64,000 bases of DNA from Streptomyces griseus subsp. griseus. Its GTDB lineage: Bacteria > Actinomycetota > Actinomycetes > Streptomycetales > Streptomycetaceae. A program made the translations under genes and the position numbers. The notes beneath the pieces were generated by a model. It did no database searches, was not told the DNA's origin, and was given only the letters and a program-made list of their open reading frames with translations. Of the stretch, positions 26,759 through 35,557 are shown one piece after another. Position 1 is the first letter of the stretch; every line of letters starts with the position of its first letter. The stretch spans positions 1-64,000 of the forward strand of contig NZ_JOJE01000048.1 of assembly GCF_000720255.1 (NCBI RefSeq), written 5' to 3'.

Positions 26759-28351
26759 CTACCTTCCGTGCTCGTCGGTGCCGGACGCGTGGGGTGTGGT
26801 GGGTGCGGTAGCCGTGGTGACGCCTTCGATGGCGGCGACGAGGTGTTCGTCTTTCCAGCCGCGGTCGAACTCGGCGGTGATGTGTCCGTGGAACATGACG
26901 ATGACGCGGTCGCATACGCGCAGGTCGTCGAGTTCGTCGGAGACGATGAGTGCGGCTTTGCCGCCTTCGGCGGTCTGGCGGATCCGCGTGAGGAGGAATT
27001 CTTTGGATTTGACGTCGACGCCGTTGGTGGGGCGGATGGCGACCAGGATGTGGGGGTCGGTGGCCAGGGCGCGGGCGACGACGACTTTTTGCTGGTTGCC
27101 GCCGGACAGGGCGGATACGGGGGTGGTGGTTGTGGGGGTTTTGATGTCGAGGTCGCGGATCATGCGCTGGGCGAAGGTTTTGGTGCGGGCGGGCAGGATG
27201 GTGCCCAGGGGGCCGAGTTGGCCGGTGACGGTGAGTGTGGCGTTTTCGGCGACGCTGCGGTTGTTGACCAGGCCTTGGAGGTGGCGGTCTTCGGGGACGA
27301 AACCGACGCCTGCGGCCAGGGCGCAGGGCACGCTGCCGGTGGATATGGTTTTGCCGGCGACTTTGATGGTGCCGGTTTTGGCGCGGTGCAGGCCGGCGAT
27401 GGCCTCGCCGGCCTGCACATTGCCGCTGGCCGCGGCTCCGGCGAGGCCGATGACCTCGCCGGAGCGGACCGTCAGGGAGAGGTCCTGGCAGGCGCCGGGC
27501 AGGGTCAGGCCGTCGATGCTCAGCAGTTCGGCCGTGTCGGCTGGTGTGGTGGGGGCTTTGTTTTCTGCCACCGTTGTGATGGAGGCGGTTTCGCCGGTCA
27601 TGGCCTCTACCAGTTGCTGGTGGGCGAGGTCGGTGACGGGGGCGGTGAGGATGTGGGCGGCGTCGCGGTAGACGGTGACGGTGGTGCAGAGGTCGTAGAC
27701 CTCTTGGAGGTGGTGGGAGATGAACAGGAAGGCGACGCCCTGGGTTTGCAGGTCGCGGAGTTTGGCGAAGAGGCGGGTGATGCCGCGGGCGTCGAGTTTG
27801 GCGGTGGGTTCGTCGAGGATGATGAAGCGGGCGCCGAAGGACAGTGCGCGGGCGATCTCGATGAACTGGCGTTGTTCGACGCTGAGGTCTTTGGCGCGGG
27901 CGGCGGGGTCGACGGCGACGCCGTATTCGCCGAGCAGGTCTTGTGCGCGTGAGCGTAGTTGCTTCCAGCGGATGGGCTGTGTGGCGGTGGGGCTCTGGCG
28001 GTTGAGGAAGAGGTTTTCGGCGACGGTGAGTTCACCGATGATGGTGGAGCGCTGGTAGACGCAGGCGACGCGGGAGCGCCAGGCGTCGGTGTCGCCGAAG
28101 GCGGGTGCCGGGGTGCCGGAGAAGTGCAGCAAGCCGGTGTCGGGTTGCTGCAGGCCGGTGAGGATGGACACGAGTGTGGACTTGCCGGCACCGTTGCGTC
28201 CCACCAGGGCGTGCGACTCGCCCTGGGCGATGCTGATACGGGCCTCGCGCAGCGCGACGGTCGCGCCGAACCGTTTGCTGATACCGGTCGCCTCAGCGAC
28301 CGGGGCCCGGGTTTCGGAGCCGGCCGTCGCGGGGGTGGCGGTGTCCGCCAT
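26759..28351 (-). CDS. Sugar ABC transporter ATP-binding protein (RbsA-type, two nucleotide-binding domains)
   Basis: This 530-residue protein has two ABC domains. The first has Walker A GRNGAGKST, signature LSVEQRQ and Walker B FIILDEPTAKLD. The second keeps signature LSGGNQQ, but its Walker A region is GAAASGNV and its Walker B reads ILVAIRPTNGVD, without the Asp-Glu pair. RbsA-type second domains often have weak Walker A motifs; loss of the DE is less usual. It energises uptake with the permease and a binding protein. It lies 136 bases downstream of the binding-protein gene. Confidence 0.87.
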   Translation of the reverse strand: MADTATPATAGSETRAPVAEATGISKRFGATVALREARISIAQGESHALVGRNGAGKSTLVSILTGLQQPDTGLLHFSGTPAPAFGDTDAWRSRVACVYQRSTIIGELTVAENLFLNRQSPTATQPIRWKQLRSRAQDLLGEYGVAVDPAARAKDLSVEQRQFIEIARALSFGARFIILDEPTAKLDARGITRLFAKLRDLQTQGVAFLFISHHLQEVYDLCTTVTVYRDAAHILTAPVTDLAHQQLVEAMTGETASITTVAENKAPTTPADTAELLSIDGLTLPGACQDLSLTVRSGEVIGLAGAAASGNVQAGEAIAGLHRAKTGTIKVAGKTISTGSVPCALAAGVGFVPEDRHLQGLVNNRSVAENATLTVTGQLGPLGTILPARTKTFAQRMIRDLDIKTPTTTTPVSALSGGNQQKVVVARALATDPHILVAIRPTNGVDVKSKEFLLTRIRQTAEGGKAALIVSDELDDLRVCDRVIVMFHGHITAEFDRGWKDEHLVAAIEGVTTATAPTTPHASGTDEHGR

Positions 28352-28487
28352 GGTGGATGCCGTCCTTCGGGTTCGGATGGTCGGGACCGCGGATCGCAGG
28401 GGACCCGGATCCGGGGTCGGGGGCCGGCCGCGGCCGGGGGAGGGGGATGGCGAGGTCCCCCGGCGCCGACGTCTTGCTTGCCGGTGG

Positions 28488-29414
28488 TCAGCCGATGTTG
28501 TTGCCCCACAGGGACTTGTCGTCGACGTTGTCCTTGGTCACCAGCGGGGCGGGCAGCTGGTCCTCCAGGCCGTTGGGGAGCTGGATGATCGTGGAGTCGT
28601 GGTCGGTCGGGCCGGGCTTGAAGGTCTTGCCCTGGGCGGCGGCCTGGGCGTAGTACAGCGCGTACTTGGCGTAGAGGTCGGCGGGCTGGGAGATCGTGGC
28701 GTCGATCTGGCCCTTGCGGATCGCGTCGAACTCCTGCGGGATACCGTCGTTGGAGACGATGCTGATGTGGCCCTTCTCGCCGGCCGGCTTGAGCAGCTTC
28801 TTCTGCTCCAGCAGGGCGAGCGTGGGCTGCAGGAAGACACCGCCGGCCTGCATGTAGATACCGTTCAGGTCCGGGTGCTGGGCCAGCAGCGACTGCAGCT
28901 TGGCCGAGGCCACATCACCCTTCCAGTCCGTGGGCAGCTCGAACACCTTGATCTTGGGGAACTTCGTCTTCATGCACTGCGCGAACGCCTCGGAGCGGTC
29001 ACGGCCGTTGATGGAGTCCAGCGCGCCCTGGAACTCGGCCACCTTGCCCTTGCCGGCCGCCAGCGCATCCAGCGTCGAAGCGATCGCCCCGGTGTCCTGC
29101 GGCGCCATCACCACCGCCTTCGCCCCGGTGTTCTCAAACACCTGCACATTGGCCACCAGCTTGGTGACATCGTTCTGCGAGTTGCTCACCGGCAGAGCAT
29201 TGATCCCGTCCGACTTGATACCCGCCTTCAGGTACTGCGCGTAGGAGTTCCAGAAATCGGAGTCCGAACGCGGCAGATCAATACCGATCGCCGGCGCACT
29301 GCTGCCGGCGCTGGTCGAGTCGGAGCCACTGCGGTTGCACGCGGTGGCGAGCGACATCGCCGCGAGGACGACGGTGACGGCAGCGGCGGTGGAGCGTGTG
29401 CGAGCGAGCTTCAT
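28488..29414 (-). CDS. Sugar-binding lipoprotein (RbsB-type) with internal deletion
   Basis: This 308-residue protein has a lipoprotein signal peptide with lipobox LATAC, then GIDLPRSDSDFWNSY. It is nearly colinear with the 346-residue protein at 53477-54517 but jumps from STLDALA directly to AGKGKVAE. About 41 residues are missing in frame, which in the paralogue hold IPVVSVDTRPD and VVRADNRAYG. In RbsB-like proteins these positions contribute the central strand and sugar-contact Asp/Arg residues. The protein should be made and anchored but may not bind sugar. First gene of the transporter operon, divergent from the catabolic operon. Confidence 0.83.
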   Translation of the reverse strand: MKLARTRSTAAAVTVVLAAMSLATACNRSGSDSTSAGSSAPAIGIDLPRSDSDFWNSYAQYLKAGIKSDGINALPVSNSQNDVTKLVANVQVFENTGAKAVVMAPQDTGAIASTLDALAAGKGKVAEFQGALDSINGRDRSEAFAQCMKTKFPKIKVFELPTDWKGDVASAKLQSLLAQHPDLNGIYMQAGGVFLQPTLALLEQKKLLKPAGEKGHISIVSNDGIPQEFDAIRKGQIDATISQPADLYAKYALYYAQAAAQGKTFKPGPTDHDSTIIQLPNGLEDQLPAPLVTKDNVDDKSLWGNNIG

Positions 29415-30010
29415 GGCCGTGTTCTCTCTTCTGCCAGGGCGGGGAGCCGCCGGGCGTCGGTGAAGGGGTGACGGACTCGCCTGAAGGAGGAGGCGAGGCC
29501 GTCTGCCGGGCGTGCGGCGGGGTCGGTACGGGGCATGCGCGGCCGCGGGCGATGACGAGATGGGTGTGAGTCAGCGGTGGCCACGACACGGAGGCCGGAC
29601 CGCGGCACCGCGAGCCCCCAACGCGCCGGATCACCGTGCCACGATTCCTCCGATGTATCTCGGACGTCGAGGACGTTACGACGGCGTCGCCCGCGCTGAC
29701 AAGAGCCTGCACGTACCGATTCGTGAGGCATCGGGCAAGGACACTCCGCGAGTCGGCAGGGCGCTGCGGACCGCCGTCCACCGACCTCTTCTCGCGGGCG
29801 CCAATGGGAGGAAACCTGCCCATTGCGGCCATAGAGGAGTGCAGAGCCGTTGGCCGTGACCGAATACATCCGACGTCTCCATTGCCAGCCGGTCCCGCTG
29901 CGCTTACAGTCACCCGTGCCGCCATACCTCCGATGACTGAGGAAGGCGGTCGAAACCCTCCCAGGACGGCCAACCGCCCTGACGCTCCTCATGACAAGGA
30001 AGTTGCCCCA
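29415..30010. promoter_or_regulatory. 596-bp divergent control region of the fucose transport and catabolic operons
   Basis: No gene is evident. CCTCCGATG occurs at 29647-29655, where it is part of TCCGA-N6-TCGGA (29649-29664), and again at 29927-29935. The same 9-mer occurs upstream of the second binding-protein gene at 54703-54711 on the other strand. This makes a shared operator possible. The regulator gene is not recognisable in the window. Confidence 0.4.
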
Positions 30011-30862
30011 GTGAAACTGCTACGAGTCGGCGCCCCCGGCGAGGAGCGGCCCGCTGTCCGCACCGACGACGGCCGACTGCTGGATCTGTCCTCCGTGGCC
30101 TCCGACATCGACGGTGCCTTTCTCGCCTCGGACGGTGTCGAGCGGGCCCGTGCGGCGGTCGCGACGGGGCAACTGCCCGAACTGGAGGCGGAAGGCCTGC
30201 GGATCGGCGCACCGATCACCCGCCCCGGCAAGATCGTCTGCGTCGGTCTCAACTACCGCGACCACGCCGCCGAGACCGGTGCGCCAATTCCTCCGCGCCC
30301 CGTGGTGTTCATGAAGGACCCGGGAACGGTCGTCGGACCCTATGACGAGGTCCTCGTCCCCCGCGGCTCGGTGAAGACCGACTGGGAGGTGGAGCTCGCG
30401 GTCGTCATCGGCCGCCGGGCCCGCTACCTCGACGGCCCCGAGGCCGCGCGGGCGGTGATCGCGGGGTACGCGATCAGCCATGACGTCTCCGAGCGCGAGT
30501 TCCAGCTGGAATACTCCGCGCAGTGGGACCTGGGCAAGTCCTGCGAGACCTTCAACCCGCTCGGCCCGTGGCTGGTCACCGCCGACGAGGTCGGCGATCC
30601 GCAGGACCTCGGGCTGCACCTGAGCGTCAACGGCGTGAAGCGGCAGGACGGCCACACCAGCGACATGATCTTCCCGGTCGACCACATCGTGTCGTACCTG
30701 AGCCAGTACATGGTTCTGGAGCCCGGCGATGTGATCAATACCGGAACGCCCGCGGGTGTGGCTCTGGGTCTGCCCGGCACTCCTTATCTGCGTCCCGGTG
30801 ACACCGTCGAGCTCGCTGTGGACGGGCTGGGCAGCCAGCGCCAGTTCTTCGGCCGAGCGTGA
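30011..30862 (+). CDS. Fumarylacetoacetate-hydrolase-family protein, probable 2,4-diketo-3-deoxy-L-fuconate hydrolase
   Basis: This 283-residue protein has the FAH fold. Short N-terminal cap residues are followed by [26 protein letters not shown], the metal-ligand glutamate in [24 protein letters not shown] and [15 protein letters not shown] 30011 has an AAGGAA site upstream. In the non-phosphorylating fucose pathway a member of this family cleaves 2,4-diketo-3-deoxyfuconate to pyruvate and lactate. Position ahead of fuconate dehydratase supports that role. It overlaps the next gene by four bases (GTGA). Confidence 0.84.
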   Translation: MKLLRVGAPGEERPAVRTDDGRLLDLSSVASDIDGAFLASDGVERARAAVATGQLPELEAEGLRIGAPITRPGKIVCVGLNYRDHAAETGAPIPPRPVVFMKDPGTVVGPYDEVLVPRGSVKTDWEVELAVVIGRRARYLDGPEAARAVIAGYAISHDVSEREFQLEYSAQWDLGKSCETFNPLGPWLVTADEVGDPQDLGLHLSVNGVKRQDGHTSDMIFPVDHIVSYLSQYMVLEPGDVINTGTPAGVALGLPGTPYLRPGDTVELAVDGLGSQRQFFGRA

Positions 30863-32490
30863 AAGGCATTCCCTTGACTGCAATCTCGCCCCGGATCATC
30901 GCCGTGGAGACCTACGACGTCCGTTTTCCCACGTCGCGGGAGCTGGACGGCTCGGATGCGATGAATCCCGATCCCGACTACTCCGCCGCCTATGTGGTGC
31001 TGCGCACCGACGCCGCCGACGGGCTGGAGGGCCACGGTTTCACCTTCACCATCGGACGTGGCAACGATGTCCAGGTCGCCGCGATCGCCGCGCTGCGCCC
31101 GCACGTCGTGGGCCGCTCGGTCGCCGAGGTGTGTGCCGATCCGGGCTCGCTAAGCCGCGACCTGATCGGGGACAGCCAGCTGCGCTGGCTCGGCCCGGAA
31201 AAGGGCGTGATGCACATGGCGATCGGCGCGGTCGTCAACGCGGTGTGGGACCTGGCCGCCAAGCGTGCCGGGCAGCCGCTGTGGCGCCTGCTCGCCCACG
31301 CCGAACCCGAGTGGCTGGTCTCCCAGGTCGACTTCCGCTACATCGCCGACGTCCTCACCCCCGAGGACGCCCTGGCCCTCCTGCGCCAGGGCCGTGCCGG
31401 GCTCGCCGAGCGCGAGGCGGTCCTGCTGGAGCGCGGCTACCCCGGCTACACCACCTCCCCGGGCTGGCTGGGCTACTGCGACGACAAGCTCACCCGCCTG
31501 GCCAAACAGGCCGTCGCCGACGGCTTCACCCAGATCAAGCTCAAGGTCGGCGCCGACCTGGCCGACGACATCCGGCGTATGCGCACCGCCCGCGCCGCCG
31601 TCGGCGACACCATCCGCATCGCCATCGACGCCAACCAGCGCTGGAACGTCGACGAGGCGATCGCCTGGACCAACGCGCTCGCCGCGTTCGACCCGTACTG
31701 GATCGAGGAGCCCACCAGCCCCGACGACATCCTCGGACACGCCGCCGTGCGCCATGCCGTCGCCCCCGTCAAGGTCGCCACCGGCGAACACGTGCACAAC
31801 CGCATCGTCTTCAAGCAGCTCCTGCAGGCCGGCGCCATCGACATCCTGCAGATCGACGCCGCCCGGGTCGGCGGAGTCAACGAGAACCTCGCCATCCTGC
31901 TGCTCGCCGCGAAGTTCGGCGTCCCGGTCTGCCCGCACGCCGGCGGAGTGGGCCTGTGCGAACTCGTCCAGCACCTGTCGATGTTCGACTACCTCGCCCT
32001 GACCGGTACCACCGACAACCGCGTCATCGAATACGTCGACCACCTCCACCAGCACTTCACCGACCCGGTGGTGATCCGCGACGGCCACTACACCGCCCCC
32101 CTCGCACCCGGCTTCTCCGCCACCATGCGACAGCCGTCGTCACCGGAGGCGCCGCCGGCATCGGGCTCGCCACGGCCCGCGCGCTTGCCGCGCGGGGCGC
32201 GGCGGTTGCCGTACTCGATCTCGAACCGTCGGACGTGCCCGCGCCGCTGCTCGGTCTCAAGGCCGACGTCAGCGACGACGCCTCGGTACGCGCCGCCGTG
32301 GAGGCCGCAGCGACCGCGCTGGGTGGCATCGACATCCTCGTCAACAACGCGGGCATCGGCGCCATCGGCACCATCGAGGACAATCCCGACGAGCAGTGGC
32401 ACCGCGTCCTGGACGTCAACGTCATCGGTATCGTCCGCACCACCCGCGCCGCCCTCCCCCATCTGCGCCGGTCCGCACACGCCGCCGTAG
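30859..32490 (+). CDS. L-fuconate dehydratase with abnormal out-of-frame C-terminal tail
   Basis: Enolase-superfamily protein. Residues 1-about 421 match L-fuconate dehydratase closely, with start motif [18 protein letters not shown]. Catalytic and metal residues are all visible: the KLK pair in QIKLKVG, Asp in IDANQRW, Glu in WIEEPTSPD, Glu in ATGEHVH and His in [11 protein letters not shown]. It dehydrates fuconate to 2-keto-3-deoxyfuconate. Near 32125 (APGFSATM) the normal last 20 or so residues are missing, and the frame enters the next gene's DNA in the wrong frame, adding about 120 Pro/Arg/Ser-rich residues to 32490. GTG 30859 overlaps the upstream stop; TTG 30874 after AAAGG is an alternative start. 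Confidence 0.83.
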   Translation: MKGIPLTAISPRIIAVETYDVRFPTSRELDGSDAMNPDPDYSAAYVVLRTDAADGLEGHGFTFTIGRGNDVQVAAIAALRPHVVGRSVAEVCADPGSLSRDLIGDSQLRWLGPEKGVMHMAIGAVVNAVWDLAAKRAGQPLWRLLAHAEPEWLVSQVDFRYIADVLTPEDALALLRQGRAGLAEREAVLLERGYPGYTTSPGWLGYCDDKLTRLAKQAVADGFTQIKLKVGADLADDIRRMRTARAAVGDTIRIAIDANQRWNVDEAIAWTNALAAFDPYWIEEPTSPDDILGHAAVRHAVAPVKVATGEHVHNRIVFKQLLQAGAIDILQIDAARVGGVNENLAILLLAAKFGVPVCPHAGGVGLCELVQHLSMFDYLALTGTTDNRVIEYVDHLHQHFTDPVVIRDGHYTAPLAPGFSATMRQPSSPEAPPASGSPRPARLPRGARRLPYSISNRRTCPRRCSVSRPTSATTPRYAPPWRPQRPRWVASTSSSTTRASAPSAPSRTIPTSSGTASWTSTSSVSSAPPAPPSPICAGPHTPP

Positions 32491-32867
32491 TCAACACCTG
32501 CTCCATCGGCGCCACCGCCGGACTGCCGCAGCGGGCGCTGTACTGCGCCAGTAAGGGGGCCGTGCTGTCCCTCACGCTGGCCATGGCCGCCGACCACGTC
32601 CGCGAGGGCATCCGCGTCAACTGCGTCAACCCCGGCACCGCCGACACCCCCTGGGTGGGCCGTCTCCTCGACGCCGCCGACGACCCGGTGGCCGAACGCG
32701 CCGCCCTCAACGCCCGCCAGCCCATGGGCCGCCTGGTCACCGCCGACGAGGTGGCAGCCGCCATCGTCTACCTCGCGAGTCCCGCCGCGGCCAGCGTCAC
32801 CGGCACCACGCTCGCGGTGGACGGCGGCATGCAGGGCCTGCGGCTGCGCCCGGCGAACCCGTCGTGA
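32127..32867 (+). pseudogene. Short-chain dehydrogenase lacking its start, fused out of frame to the dehydratase
   Basis: The frame reads [16 protein letters not shown] (cofactor motif), NNAGIGAIG and active-site Ser plus YCASKGA. It ends with VNPGTADTPW and AVDGGMQG and a stop at 32865-32867. It fits 2-keto-3-deoxy-L-fuconate dehydrogenase of this pathway. No ATG, GTG or TTG lies upstream in frame before the scar at about 32125, and the first residues before TAVVTGG are missing. A deletion seems to have removed the end of the dehydratase, the junction and the SDR start. Ribosomal frameshifting could rescue it, but no slippery sequence is obvious. Confidence 0.78.
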
Positions 32868-33880
32868 GGACCACGCGACTGGGCGCCGGAGCGGTCACGG
32901 TCACCCAGGCGGCGCTGGGCTGCGCGGGGATCGGCAACCTCTACCGACCGGTCACCGACGAGACCGCCCTCGCCACCCTGGAGGCGGCGTGGGACGCGGG
33001 AATCCGCACGTTCGACACGGCGCCCCACTACGGCCTCGGCCTGTCGGAGCGCAGGCTCGGCGAGGCCCTGCGCGGCCGCCCCCGGGACACGTACACCGTC
33101 TCCACCAAGGTGGGCCGCCTGCTCGTACCGAACCCCGAGGCCGACCACGACGACGACCTCACCCATGGCTTCGCCGTACCGGCGACCCACCGCCGTGTCT
33201 GGGACTTCACGGCCGACGGGGTGCTGCGGTCATTGGAGGCGAGCCTGGACCGACTCGGCCTCGACCGGGTCGACGTCGTCCTGCTGCACGATCCGGACGA
33301 CCACGCCGAGCAGGCTCTGCGCGAGGCGTACCCGGCGCTGGAACGGCTGCGCGCTGAAGGCGTGGTCGGGGCGATCGGCGTCGGGATGAACCAGTCCGGG
33401 CTTCCCGCACGCTTCCTGCGGGAGACCGACATCGACGTGGTGCTGCTGGCCGGCCGCTACACCCTGCTGGAGCAGGACGGCCTCGCCGAAGTACTGCCGG
33501 AGGCCGCCGCCCGGGGCCGGAGCGTCGTCATCGGTGGTGTCTTCAACTCCGGGCTGCTCGTCGCGCCCCGGCCAGGCGCCACCTACGACTACGCCGCCGC
33601 GCCTCAACCGGTGCTCGACCGCGCGCTGCGCCTGCAGGCGGTGTCCGAGCGTCATGGCGTCCCGCTGCGCGCCGCCGCCCTGCGCTTCCCGTTCGGCCAT
33701 CCCGCGGTCGCGAGTGTGCTCACCGGCGCGCGTTCCCCGGAGGAGGTGCGGGACACCATGGAGCAGCTCCGGCGTCCGATCCCGGACGCCCTCTGGAACG
33801 ACCTGCGCACCGAGGGCCTGCTGTCGGCGGACACTCCTGTCCCGCTGTCGCGGACACGGGAGGCACAGGACGTACGCTAA
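32864..33880 (+). CDS. Aldo/keto reductase, probable L-fucose dehydrogenase
   Basis: This 338-residue protein has AKR tetrad residues in FDTAPHYG (Asp, Tyr), VSTKVG (Lys) and LLHDPDDH (His). GTG 32864 overlaps the SDR stop (GTGA). By pathway position it would oxidise L-fucose to the lactone. Similar to the reductase at 93-1076. No lactonase gene is seen, so fuconolactone opening may be spontaneous or encoded elsewhere. Confidence 0.84.
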   Translation: MRTTRLGAGAVTVTQAALGCAGIGNLYRPVTDETALATLEAAWDAGIRTFDTAPHYGLGLSERRLGEALRGRPRDTYTVSTKVGRLLVPNPEADHDDDLTHGFAVPATHRRVWDFTADGVLRSLEASLDRLGLDRVDVVLLHDPDDHAEQALREAYPALERLRAEGVVGAIGVGMNQSGLPARFLRETDIDVVLLAGRYTLLEQDGLAEVLPEAAARGRSVVIGGVFNSGLLVAPRPGATYDYAAAPQPVLDRALRLQAVSERHGVPLRAAALRFPFGHPAVASVLTGARSPEEVRDTMEQLRRPIPDALWNDLRTEGLLSADTPVPLSRTREAQDVR

Positions 33881-33882
33881 TC

Positions 33883-33898
33883 TAGGTAGACCTACCTA
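33883..33898. promoter_or_regulatory. Palindromic operator before the TetR gene
   Basis: TAGGTAGACCTACCTA is a near-perfect 16-bp palindrome (only the centre differs), followed by one more CCTACCT-like unit, 21 bases before the ATG at 33919. Typical place and form for TetR autoregulation. Confidence 0.65.
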
Positions 33899-33918
33899 CC
33901 TACCTGGTTTGGATCGTG

Positions 33919-34527
33919 ATGAGCGAGGCTGACCCCCTGAACACAGCGGGGAGCGGGCGGCGGCGGCCGGCGCGGGAGCGGCTGTTGGAGGCGGCGGCTC
34001 GCCGGTTCTACGCCGACGGCGTGGCGGCGACCGGCATCGACACGATCACGGCCGAGGCCGGCGTGGCGAAGATGAGCCTGTACAACAACTTCTCCTCCAA
34101 GGCGGACCTGGTCCGGGCCTACCTGGATGCCCGGCACGAGGAGTGGCTCGTCCTGTACCGGACCCGGCTGGAGCGCGCCCGGGGCCCGCGCGAGGGGGTG
34201 CTGGCCGTCTTCGACGCGTACGCCGACCACGCGGCCTTCGCCTACGACCACGGCTTCCGCGGCTGCGGTCTGCTCAACGCCGCCGCCGAACTCCCGGCCG
34301 GAGACGAGGGCCGGGCCGTGGTGCGTGCCCACAAGGAGGAGGTCGAGCGCCTGATCGCCGGCCACCTGGAGGAGTTGCTGCCCGGCCGCCCCGAGCAGGC
34401 CCGCGCGCTGGCCGAGCACCTCGCCTTCCTCCTGGAGGGGGCGATGGCCCGTGCGGGGCTGGAGGGTGGCGCTGATCGTCTCCACCACGCCCGCTCGCTG
34501 GCCGCGACCTTGCTGGACCGGCCGTGA
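33919..34527 (+). CDS. TetR-family regulator
   Basis: This 202-residue protein has an N-terminal TetR helix-turn-helix (RERLLEAAARRFYADGVAA, then GVAKMSLYNNFSSKADLV). The C-terminal ligand domain ends in the TetR_C pattern seen with CGLLNAAAELP. ATG 33919 is used, although a GTG three bases earlier is possible. It overlaps the exporter gene by four bases, so it probably controls that exporter and itself. Confidence 0.87.
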   Translation: MSEADPLNTAGSGRRRPARERLLEAAARRFYADGVAATGIDTITAEAGVAKMSLYNNFSSKADLVRAYLDARHEEWLVLYRTRLERARGPREGVLAVFDAYADHAAFAYDHGFRGCGLLNAAAELPAGDEGRAVVRAHKEEVERLIAGHLEELLPGRPEQARALAEHLAFLLEGAMARAGLEGGADRLHHARSLAATLLDRP

Positions 34528-35513
34528 GGGGCGTCGACAGCGGTCCGTCCGCGAGCATCGGGGCCCTGTGTGTGCTGGCCGCCTCCCTGCTCTGGGGGAC
34601 GACGGGTACGGCCGCCACCTTCGCCCCGGAGGTGGGCCCGCTCGCCATCGGCGCCGTCGCCATGGGCCTGGGTGGGCTCCTCCAGGCCCTCTCCGCCACT
34701 CGGCAGATCACTCACCAGGTCGGCCGGCTGCGCGAGCGACGGGGCACGGTCCTGCTCGGCGCCGCGTCGGTGGCGGTCTATCCCCTGGCGTTCTACAGCT
34801 CGATGCACCTGGCCGGCGTCGCCGTGGGCACGGTGGTGTCCATCGGCACCGCGCCGCTCGCCTCGGCCCTGATCGAACGCGTCGCGGACGGCCGCCGACT
34901 CACCCGCCGCTGGATCCTCGCCGCCACGCTCGGCCTGCTCGGCACGGTCCTGCTGTGCGTCGCCGAAGCCGCCCACGCCCCCGACGACACGGGACGGGCC
35001 TCGACGGCGGGCACACTGCTCGGCATCGGGCTCGGCATCGTCGCCGCCGCGACCTACGCCCTGTACTCCTGGGCGGCACACCGCCTCATCACCCGCCACA
35101 TCCCTTCCCGGGCGGCGATGGGCGCCGTCTTCGGCCTCGGCGGTCTGCTCCTGCTGCCCGTTCTCGCGGTCACCGGCGCCCCGCTCGTGGCCTCCTGGTC
35201 CAACGCTGCCGTAGGCACCTACATGGCGCTGGTCCCCATGTTCGCCGGCTACGTCCTGTTCGGCTGGGGACTCGCCCACGTACCCGCCAGCACCGCCACC
35301 ACCCTCTCCCTGCTCGAACCGGCCGTCGCGGCCGTCCTCGCCGTCCTCGTCGTCGGCGAACGCCTCCCCACCACCGGCTGGACCGGCATAGCGCTGGTCA
35401 TCACCTGCCTCGCCGTCCTCACCACCCCCCGCCGCCCACGAAAGCAACCACGGCATCCGGCCGACCGCGCGAGCGAGGCCGATGCGACCAGCATGGCCGG
35501 CCACGCCGACTGA
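34524..35513 (+). CDS. EamA/DMT-family exporter
   Basis: This 329-residue membrane protein has ten hydrophobic helices in two repeats. The first begins LAASLLWGTTGTA; the second includes GIVAAATYALYSWAAHR and SLLEPAVAAVLAVLVVGERL, the EamA signature. GTG 34524 overlaps the TetR stop. Likely a metabolite or drug exporter of unknown substrate. Confidence 0.85.
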   Translation: MRGVDSGPSASIGALCVLAASLLWGTTGTAATFAPEVGPLAIGAVAMGLGGLLQALSATRQITHQVGRLRERRGTVLLGAASVAVYPLAFYSSMHLAGVAVGTVVSIGTAPLASALIERVADGRRLTRRWILAATLGLLGTVLLCVAEAAHAPDDTGRASTAGTLLGIGLGIVAAATYALYSWAAHRLITRHIPSRAAMGAVFGLGGLLLLPVLAVTGAPLVASWSNAAVGTYMALVPMFAGYVLFGWGLAHVPASTATTLSLLEPAVAAVLAVLVVGERLPTTGWTGIALVITCLAVLTTPRRPRKQPRHPADRASEADATSMAGHAD

Positions 35514-35557
35514 GTACGCGGGTCACCACCGACCTACGACCACAGCCGCATGCCTGG

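Noticed and set aside
25836..27952. Long Gly/Asp/Glu/Ala-rich plus-strand frames opposite the ABC permease and ATPase
   Set aside because: Composition-driven shadows of the transporter genes; no start signal or domain.
29636..30010. N-terminal extension of the FAH-family protein by 125 codons
   Set aside because: The extension lacks family similarity, covers the divergent promoter, and GTG 30011 has a ribosome site at the usual family start.
32127..32500. Programmed ribosomal frameshift between dehydratase and SDR as the default explanation
   Set aside because: No slippery heptamer or downstream structure is obvious, and both proteins lack their usual junction residues, so a deletion is more likely.
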